From NCBI RefSeq assembly GCF_900100755.1, contig NZ_FNCI01000013.1:44829-108828 (forward strand): 64,000 bases of DNA, in the 5' to 3' direction. Below the pieces are notes generated by a model, which was given only the letters and a program-made list of their open reading frames with translations, made no database searches and was not told the DNA's origin. Below, one piece after another: positions 28,432 to 36,800 of the stretch. The position numbers and the translations under genes were made by a program. Every line of letters begins with the position of its first letter. Position 1 is the first letter of the stretch. Source of the DNA: Onishia taeanensis (lineage in GTDB: Bacteria; Pseudomonadota; Gammaproteobacteria; Pseudomonadales; Halomonadaceae).

Positions 28432-29963
28432 TGCGAGTTCGACACTGCCTCTTAACATTGGCCCTTGGCATCGTACTGCATTACCCTGCGCTGGCTCAGG
28501 AAGAGAGGCGATCACTGCTCGATCTTTCCGCATACGATAACGCCGCTGACAACGCTCAGGCCTCACCGGCGCTAATGGATGCTAAGGGCAGTCCCATACT
28601 GCCTTCACTGCCGCAACTGTTTGAGCAGGCGCTACGCCATGATGCCGACCTTTCCCAGGAGCGCTACCAGCTCGATGCCACCCGGCAAGGCATTCCCAAG
28701 GCACAGGCGGGATTGTTGCCCCAGGTCGAGGCAAGCGCCACCTACAACTATCAGAAGTCACAAAACTATTACACCGACAATCCCAGTTACGATCCGGGAA
28801 ACGACCGCGTCAACCCGGACTATGAAGCGCGCTATCAAGGCCGTACTAAGGATGCAGTTTGGCAAGTCCAACTGACACAGCCACTGTTCAGCATGGAGAG
28901 ATGGCGCCAGGTCGATAGAGCCGAGGCTCAGGTCGAAGTCGGCGAACTCAAGCTGGCGGTGGGTGAGCGCAACCTAGCCCTAAAAGTCGCTGAGGCCTAC
29001 CTGAATGCCTTTCTTGCCTCGCGCAAGCTGGGATTGCTGGACTCCAAACGAGAATCCTTTGCAGCTCAGAGCCGGCAAGCGCAACGTGCTTACGATCTTG
29101 GTGTGGGAGATCGCATCAATCTTCTCGAGGCCCAGTCGCGCCTCGATCAAGCCATCGCCGACCAGATCAAGGCCGAGAACGAACTGGCTAACGGCCTGAG
29201 CGACCTGCAGCGGCTGACTGGGCAACTGCCGAATTTCGGCGCGCCCGCGCTTGGTGACCTGACGCGGGCCGATGTCGCTACCAACTGGGGTGACACCGAT
29301 ACTTGGCTTGAGCGTGCCAAGGCCAACCTTCAGGTTCAGTTGGCACGTGCGCAGCGCCGTGCCGCCCAGGCCGATACTGGCGTGCGCAGCGCAGGTCACT
29401 ACCCTGAGCTCAATCTCAATGTTAGCTACTCTGATCGCGCCTCAAACGATCCATTTCGCGAAAGCCAAGACGCCGCAGCCTCGTTGCAACTCGCGGTACC
29501 CATTTACCAGGGCGGTTACACCACGTCCGATGTGCGCCAGAGCGAGCTGACCGTAAAGGCCAGGCAGGCCGCTGTAACCAATGAGCTCAATTTGGCGCGA
29601 CAGGAAGCGCGCAAGCGCCTGCGCAGCCTTCAGGGCGATGTGCGCCAGCTTGACGCGCTGCAGCAATCCATTCAGTCCAGCCGTTTGTTCCTGGAAGCGG
29701 CTGAAAAAGGTGAGCAATTAGGCATGCGCGACCTGGTGGACGTTCTCGATGCTCGCGCCGAACTATATGACCTGAGAATTAAATTTGTCGAAGCGCTATG
29801 TCAGTACTTGCTTGACGACCTTAATCTTCATGCATCGGTAGGTGAGTTGGATACTCCGGATCTGGTAGATGCCATGGCACTTCTTGTCCGTATTACGGGC
29901 GAGGGCGACATGTCTCAAATATCAGATGTGACACGGTTAAATAGGTTTGAGGCTAACGGCTAG
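28428..29963 (+). CDS. TolC-family outer-membrane channel of the type I system
   Basis: This 511-residue protein has a signal peptide (residues 1 to about 23, cleavage after PALA) followed by two TolC repeats of paired long helices. The first begins LPQLFEQALRHDADLSQERY; typical strands include GLLPQVEASATYNY and HYPELNLNVSYSDRA. It ends with a helical region RDLVDVLDARAELYDLRIKF. It overlaps the fusion-protein gene by four bases. Two adjacent ATGs (28428 and 28431) are both possible starts. Confidence 0.92.
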   Translation: MMRVRHCLLTLALGIVLHYPALAQEERRSLLDLSAYDNAADNAQASPALMDAKGSPILPSLPQLFEQALRHDADLSQERYQLDATRQGIPKAQAGLLPQVEASATYNYQKSQNYYTDNPSYDPGNDRVNPDYEARYQGRTKDAVWQVQLTQPLFSMERWRQVDRAEAQVEVGELKLAVGERNLALKVAEAYLNAFLASRKLGLLDSKRESFAAQSRQAQRAYDLGVGDRINLLEAQSRLDQAIADQIKAENELANGLSDLQRLTGQLPNFGAPALGDLTRADVATNWGDTDTWLERAKANLQVQLARAQRRAAQADTGVRSAGHYPELNLNVSYSDRASNDPFRESQDAAASLQLAVPIYQGGYTTSDVRQSELTVKARQAAVTNELNLARQEARKRLRSLQGDVRQLDALQQSIQSSRLFLEAAEKGEQLGMRDLVDVLDARAELYDLRIKFVEALCQYLLDDLNLHASVGELDTPDLVDAMALLVRITGEGDMSQISDVTRLNRFEANG

Positions 29964-30050
29964 TTTCTTAGTTATCTCGGCGTGCTTTCTCAGGGTATGC
30001 CAATCATTTAGGGAATATCGAGTGAATATCCAACTCTTTAAGGAAATGTT

Positions 30051-30806
30051 ATGCGCTACCTGATTTTGATGTACGTCATCATGACCCTAGGCTTCTTCTG
30101 GAATTTAAAGTGGTCGCTGGTCGTGTTCACGCTCACCTGGGTGCTGTGCCTTGTCTTCAAGAGCTATCTGCCGTCGGTGCCCTATCCGCGCATCGACCAG
30201 CGATACCTGTACCCCGGGCCGAAGCCTGGGCTGATTTTCTACTCGTTTTTCGTCTCGCCGGCGCTACTGGCCGCAGCGCTCTATCAGGGCATGCTGCTAG
30301 TCGATCCGGCCTACCTGCGCTCGGAGTTGCCCTTAGCTGATCTGGGGGCCTTCACCCGAGTTTTGCTGTTCGATCGGGACAACGACTTTGCCTACCCCGA
30401 TCCTGTACAGGGCCTAGAAACGGTGTATCTGCTACGGGGAATGCTGACCACCTATTTCATTGTTTTTGTTTACTTCGTGGCGCACTGGTTTTGCTTCTAC
30501 GTGGAGGGTTTTCGGAATATCAAGCAGGAGCCACACCCGCCGCAAAGCCCCTTGGACTTCTCTTTCTGGAAGTGGGTTTGCTTGTTTGTGGGGCTGATCA
30601 TTGTGTGTGTTACGAACTCTTTATTTTTCATTTTAATGATAGGTATGGAGCCATGGGGAACCCGAGGGTCGGGAATTATAGTGTACCTGACCAATCACTG
30701 GCCGCTGGCGTTACTGATGCAATATTTTTTCTGGTGTGCCGCCTGGGTAAGCGTGTGGATGATGATCAATGCCTTATCGATGAAGTGTTTGAGGACAAGC
30801 GTTTGA
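30051..30806 (+). CDS. Unrecognised polytopic membrane protein in the RTX secretion locus
   Basis: I do not recognise this 251-residue protein. About six membrane helices can be seen: residues 3-20, 22-40, 60-82, 118-142, 170-196 and 212-242. A loop between helices two and three is rich in Pro and Tyr (SYLPSVPYPRIDQRYLYPGP). The pattern of many aromatic residues at helix ends is typical of inner-membrane proteins. AAGGAA precedes the ATG. It lies 87 bases after the channel gene and 49 bases before the RTX gene on the same strand, so it is probably cotranscribed and may help secretion, modify the substrate or give self-protection. No RTX acyltransferase (HlyC-like) features are present. Confidence 0.75.
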   Translation: MRYLILMYVIMTLGFFWNLKWSLVVFTLTWVLCLVFKSYLPSVPYPRIDQRYLYPGPKPGLIFYSFFVSPALLAAALYQGMLLVDPAYLRSELPLADLGAFTRVLLFDRDNDFAYPDPVQGLETVYLLRGMLTTYFIVFVYFVAHWFCFYVEGFRNIKQEPHPPQSPLDFSFWKWVCLFVGLIIVCVTNSLFFILMIGMEPWGTRGSGIIVYLTNHWPLALLMQYFFWCAAWVSVWMMINALSMKCLRTSV

Positions 30807-30855
30807 TATCAAGCGTTTGAAATATCAATAAATCATATGCGCAGGAGAAGCAAGG

Positions 30856-33800
30856 ATGGCAACCGACAACTCCAATGCTGTTGAGAATGGTGGTGATACC
30901 CAGTCCCCGGGCGATTATGATGCATCCATGGAGAAGCTCGCCGAGCTGACCCTTGATCCCGATGTCCAGGATGCACTAACCCTAAGCGTCGATGGCACTA
31001 CCCAACTGTCTGCTCAGGCCAAGCTCGAAAAGGCCGGCCGCCTGCTGTCCGATGGCTGGATGGGTGGGTCTCTGGGAATCGACGACCTGGCGGCGCAGAT
31101 AGAGGCGGGGAGCCTGACGAAATCGGCTGCGCTGCAGAAGTATTCGGGGACGGCGTTTTCGTTGGGGATATCGGCCTATAACATCGCTATGGCTCCCGAA
31201 GGGCAGAAGTTGGACCAGAGTAATAAAGAGGCCGCTTCCCAAATGATCAGTATAGCTAGCGGTGCAATGGCTTCTGCACTTATGGTTGCAGGCGGCATCT
31301 ACGGCACGCCGGCGATCGTTGGCGGACTTGCAGTGTCATCCGTGATATCAGGAATAATTCAATCCAGATGGGGTGAAGCCGTTGAGTCGGGGCTAGAAAG
31401 CGTTGGCGACTGGCTGGTCGACCAGAAAGACAGCATTGTCACCAGCGTTGAAGAACGTATCGGCGAGCTCAATCGTTACCTGAATGATAAACTCGTCGAA
31501 TGGAATCCGCTGGGGATAATGACCGACGATGACGATCTGCCGACTTTCGATCAGGCTGAGCGTATGGGCTCGCCGATCGTTATCGACCTGGATGGCGATG
31601 GCCTCGAAACCCTGTCTAGAGAAGACGGCGTCCACTTCGATCACGACGGCAATGGCCTGGCCGAGAAGAGCGGGTGGGTGGCAGCAGATGATGGCCTGCT
31701 GGTACGCGATCTCAATGACAATGGCCAGATTGACGGCGGCCAAGAGCTGTTCGGCGATCAAACCTTATTAAGTGACGGCAGCCGTGCGGCCAATGGCTTC
31801 GAGGCTCTGGCCGAACTAGATAGCAACGGCGATGGTCGGATAGATGCCGAGGAGGCCGATCAGCAGGGCATCCTGATCTGGCGTGACACCAACGGCGACG
31901 GCAAGGCGCAGGCGGATGAACTGCTGAGCTTCTCCGAGGCAGGGCTGGCATCGGTAGCCGTCGGCTACAGCGAGGTCACGGAAGCGGATGGGCAGGGAAA
32001 TGACATCCGTCAGCGCGGCGAAGCGCAGACCGAGTCGGGGGAAACACGCGACGCTGCGGATATCTGGTTTTCCGTCGACCCGCAGGACACCCAGGCGCTC
32101 GACGATCTGCCGCTGAGCGATTCGGTTGCTGTCCTGCCGGACGTGCCCGCCTTTGGCAATGTGCTCGACCTGCAGCAGGCAATGATTCTCAATGCCAAAC
32201 TCGAATCCCTGGTTCAGCATTTCGTCGATGCCGACTCGGATGCGGCGCGTCAGGCACTGCTCGAACCGCTGATATATCAGTGGACTGGGGCGGCCGACAC
32301 CGACCCGAACAGCCGTGACGAATACGGCAGTGTCTATATGGATGCGCGCAAGGTCGTAGCGCTAGAAGCCCTAGTTGGGCGCGGTTACGACAGCGGCCAA
32401 GGCGGCAATTACGTTCAGGGGCCACAGGCGGCCAGCATACTCGAAGCGCAGTTTGCACGCTTCGAGAGTTTTGTGAAGGGCCAACTGCTGATGCGCAGCG
32501 AGTTTCAAGAAGTGTTTGATACTCTCACGACGACCATTAAGTTTGATAACGACTCTCTGCATCTCGCGCTGGATACCGACGCGTTCATCGCGACGCTACG
32601 CGAAAAAGTCGATGCAGGCCATGAGGAAGAAGTGGTCAATATCCTCAAGGCCTTGCGTGGCGCTGATAACTACTCCACTCAACTTCAGGACGTTTCCGAG
32701 GTCTTGAGCTCCGACGAGATTCTGGCTTCGTGGATGCGGATTCGAGCTGCAAGCACAGGTAGCGATGGAGAAGATTTTTTAGAGGGTACTCGCGGCAACG
32801 ACTTTGTGGATGGCCAGAAAGGAGACGATCGTCTACAAGGTGGCGCAGGAGACGATATCTATCGCTATGATCTCGGTGATGGCAGCGACATCATCTACGA
32901 TACCGGCGGCCAGGATACGCTGGCATTTGGCGCCGGCATCACCCCGGATGATCTGATCGTCACCCGCGATGCGACCACGCTCTTCCTCACGCTGCCCGAC
33001 GGGGCGGGCGGCACTGCAACACTGCGACTGGATCGCGTTTTCGACTTCGATGGCAATCTGCGCGACACGGCAGTCGAGCGCTTCACCTTTGCTGATAGCA
33101 GTACCTTGACGGTCGAGCAACTGATCGAACGAATCGATCAGGCTGCGACCGAAGAGGGCGATCAACTTTATGGATTCAGTGGCGACGATACCTTCGATGG
33201 CCTGGAGGGTGACGACCGCATCGCGGGTGGCTCGGGTAACGACACTCTGAAGGGTGGCGATGGCGATGACGTTCTGCAAGGTGCGGCAGACAATGACGAT
33301 ATTCGCGGTGGCAATGGTGCCGATGTGCTGCAAGGTGGCGATGGTGCTGACCATCTAGAAGGTGGTGTCGGTGACGATACCTTGGAGGGCGGCAAGGGCT
33401 CGGATACCTATCGCTTCGCCGCCGGCTGGGGCTCTGATGTCATTCGAGACGTGGGCCATTATCGTGACTATCAGGCCGATACTGATGTGATCGCCTTTGG
33501 CGAGGGTATCTCGCCTTCGGAGATCGCGATCAGCCGTAGCGGCGACGACTTGATCCTGATGCGAGCTGGAAGCGATGACCGTATCCAGGTGGATAACTAT
33601 TTCCAGAACGATGGCAATGGTCGCTACGCGGTGGAGACGGTCCGCTTCGCGGATGGCACTGAATGGTCGGTTGCGGATGTGAAGGCGCAGGTGCTGTTAC
33701 ACACCGATGGTGACGATGATCTGACTGGCTATGCCTCAGACGATGAGATCATTGGTGGTAGTGGCGATGACATTATTCGTGGCAGAGCGGGTGACGATAC

Positions 33801-36800
33801 GCTTCGCGGTGATGAGGGCAACGATACCCTATATGGGGAAGAAGGCAGCGATACCTACCGCTTCGAGCAAGGCTGGGGCTCGGATCGCATTCGTGACGAC
33901 GCGGGCTATTATCGTGACTATCAGGCCGATACGGATGTGATCGCCTTTGGCGAGGGCATCGCGCCTTCGGAGATCGCGCTCAGCCGTAGCGGGGACGACT
34001 TGATTCTGACCCGCAATGGTAGCGATGACCGTATCCAGGTGGATGGCTATTTTCAGAACGATGGCAATGGTCGCTACGCGGTGGAGACGGTCCGCTTCGC
34101 GGATGGCACTGAATGGTCGGTAGCGGATGTGAAGGCGCAGATGCTGATACCCACCGACGGCGCCGATGACCTGATGGGCTATGCCTCAGACGATGACATC
34201 CGTGGTGGTGGTGGCGACGACACCATTCGTGGTGGAGAGGGTGACGATACGCTTCGCGGTGATGAGGGCAACGATACCCTATATGGAGAAAAAGGCAGCG
34301 ATACATACCGCTTCGAGCAAGGCTGGGGCTCGGATCGTATTCGGGACGTGGGCTCCTATTGGCACTATCAGGCCGATACGGATGTGATCGCCTTTGGCGA
34401 GGGCATTTTGCCTTCAGAGATTGCGCTCAGCCGTAGCGGGGGCGACTTGATTCTGACCCGCAATGGTAGCGATGACCGTATCCAGGTGGATGACTATTTT
34501 CAGAACGATGGTGATAGTCCCTTTGCAGTGGAGACGATCCGCTTCGCGGATGGCACCGAGTGGTCGGTAGCGGATGTGAAGGCACAGGTACTGACACCCA
34601 CCGATGGCGACGATTATTTGATTGGCTATGCCTCGGACGACGAGTTGCACGGTGGCAACGGTGCTGACCGGCTAGAAGGTGGTGCCGGTGATGATACGCT
34701 TCTCGGTGATGACGGTGCGGACCGTCTTGAGGGCAACGAGGGTGATGATCTCTTGCAAGGCGGTATTGGTGACGACCGGCTTTATGGAGGCAATGGCGCT
34801 GATGTACTCGTAGGGTCTGCAGGCAACGATACTCTGTATGGCGGAGAAGGTAGCGATACCTATCGCTTCGAGCGGGGCTGGGGCTCGGATCGCATTACGG
34901 ACAGTGGCGACTATTACGACTACCAGAGCGCCGCGGATGTGATCGCCTTTGGTGAGGACATCCTGCCTTCAGAGATTGCGGTCAGCCGTAGCGGTAGCGA
35001 CTTGATTCTAACCCGCAATGGTAGCGATGACCGTATCCAGGTGGATGACTATTTCCATGACGATGGTAATAGTCGCTACGCATTGGAGACGATCCGCTTC
35101 GCGGATGGCACCGAGTGGTCGGTAGCGGATGTGAAGGCGCAGGTACTGACACCCACCGACGGTGACGATTATTTGATTGGCTATGCCTCGGACGACGAGT
35201 TGCACGGTGGACGCGGTGCTGACCGGCTAGAAGGTGGTGGCGGTAACGATACGCTTCGCGGTGATGAAGGTGCGGACCGCCTTGAGGGCAACGAGGGTGA
35301 TGATCTTTTGCAAGGCGGTATTGGTGACGACCGGCTTTATGGAGGTAATGGCGCTGATGTACTCGTAGGGTCTGCAGGCAACGATACCCTGTATGGCGGA
35401 GAAGGTAGCGATACCTACCGCTTCGATAAGGGCTGGGGCTCTGATGTCATTCGAGACATTGGCCATTATCGTGACTATCAGGCCGACACGGACGTGATTG
35501 CCTTCGGTGTGGACATCCTGCCTTCGGAGGTCGCGATCAGCCGTAGCGGTGACGACTTGATTCTGGCCCGCAATGGTAGCGATGACCGTATCCAGGTGGA
35601 TAATTATTTCCAGAACGATGGTAATAGTCGCTACGGGGTAGAGACGATCCGGTTTGCGGAGGGCACCGAGTGGTCGGTAGCGGATGTGAAGGCACAGGTA
35701 CTGACACCCACCGACGGTGACGATTATTTGATTGGCTATGCCTCGGATGACGAGTTGCAAGGTGGCAGCGGTGCTGATCGCCTAGAAGGTCGTGCCGGGA
35801 ACGATACGCTTCGCGGTGATGAAGGTGCGGACCGCCTCGAGGGCAACGAGGGTGATGACCTCTTGCAAGGCGGTATTGGTGACGACCGGCTTTATGGAGG
35901 CAATGGCGCTGATGTGCTCGTAGGGGCTGCGGGCAACGATATCCTATATGGGGGGAGGGGAAGCGACACATACCGCTTTGAACATGGCTGGGGCGCGGAT
36001 CGTATTGAGGACAGCGGTGATCTTGAGGGCTACCATGCCGACACGGACGTGATTGCCTTTGGCGAGGGCATCTCGCCTTCGGAAATCGTCTTGAGCCGCA
36101 GTGACGACAGCAATAGTTTGGATAGCAACCGTGAAAACTTGATCCTGACACGAACTGGCAGCAATGACCGTATCCAGGTGAATGGTTATTTCCAGAACGA
36201 TGGCAATAATCGCTTCGCGGTGGAAACGATCCGCTTCGCTGATGGCACCGAGTGGTCGGTGGCGGATGTGAAGTCAAAGTTGCTGACATCCAGTGATGGC
36301 GGCGATGAACTGATTGGTTATTCCTCGGACGATGAGATTGACGGCGGTGCTGGCGATGATGCACTGCAAGGTCGTGAGGGTGACGATACGCTGCGCGGTG
36401 ATGATGGTGCGGACCGCCTTGAGGGCGGCAGTGGTAATGATTCATTACTGGGTGGCAGTGGTAATGATGAGCTCTATGGCGGCAAAGGTGACGATCTTCT
36501 CGAAGGTGGTACCGGCAACGACATCCTAAATGGGAAAGAAGGTAGCGATACCTATTCCTTTGATCGTGGCTGGGGCACGGACCGTATTCAGGACGAGGGC
36601 CACTATAGTGACTATCGTGACTCAACAGATGTGATCGCCTTTGGCGAGGGCATCGCGCCTTCGGAGATCGCGGTCAGCCGTAGAGGCAACAACCTGATTT
36701 TGGAACTGACCGGTACTGACGATCGTATCGAGGTGGTTGAGTACTTTCATAACGATGGCGACAGCCCTTATGCGGTTGAAACGATCCGCTTCTCGGATGG

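Noticed and set aside
30051..30806. RTX-activating acyltransferase (HlyC-like)
   Set aside because: The protein is polytopic membrane, about 251 residues with six helices, whereas HlyC-type proteins are soluble; no acyltransferase motif is seen.
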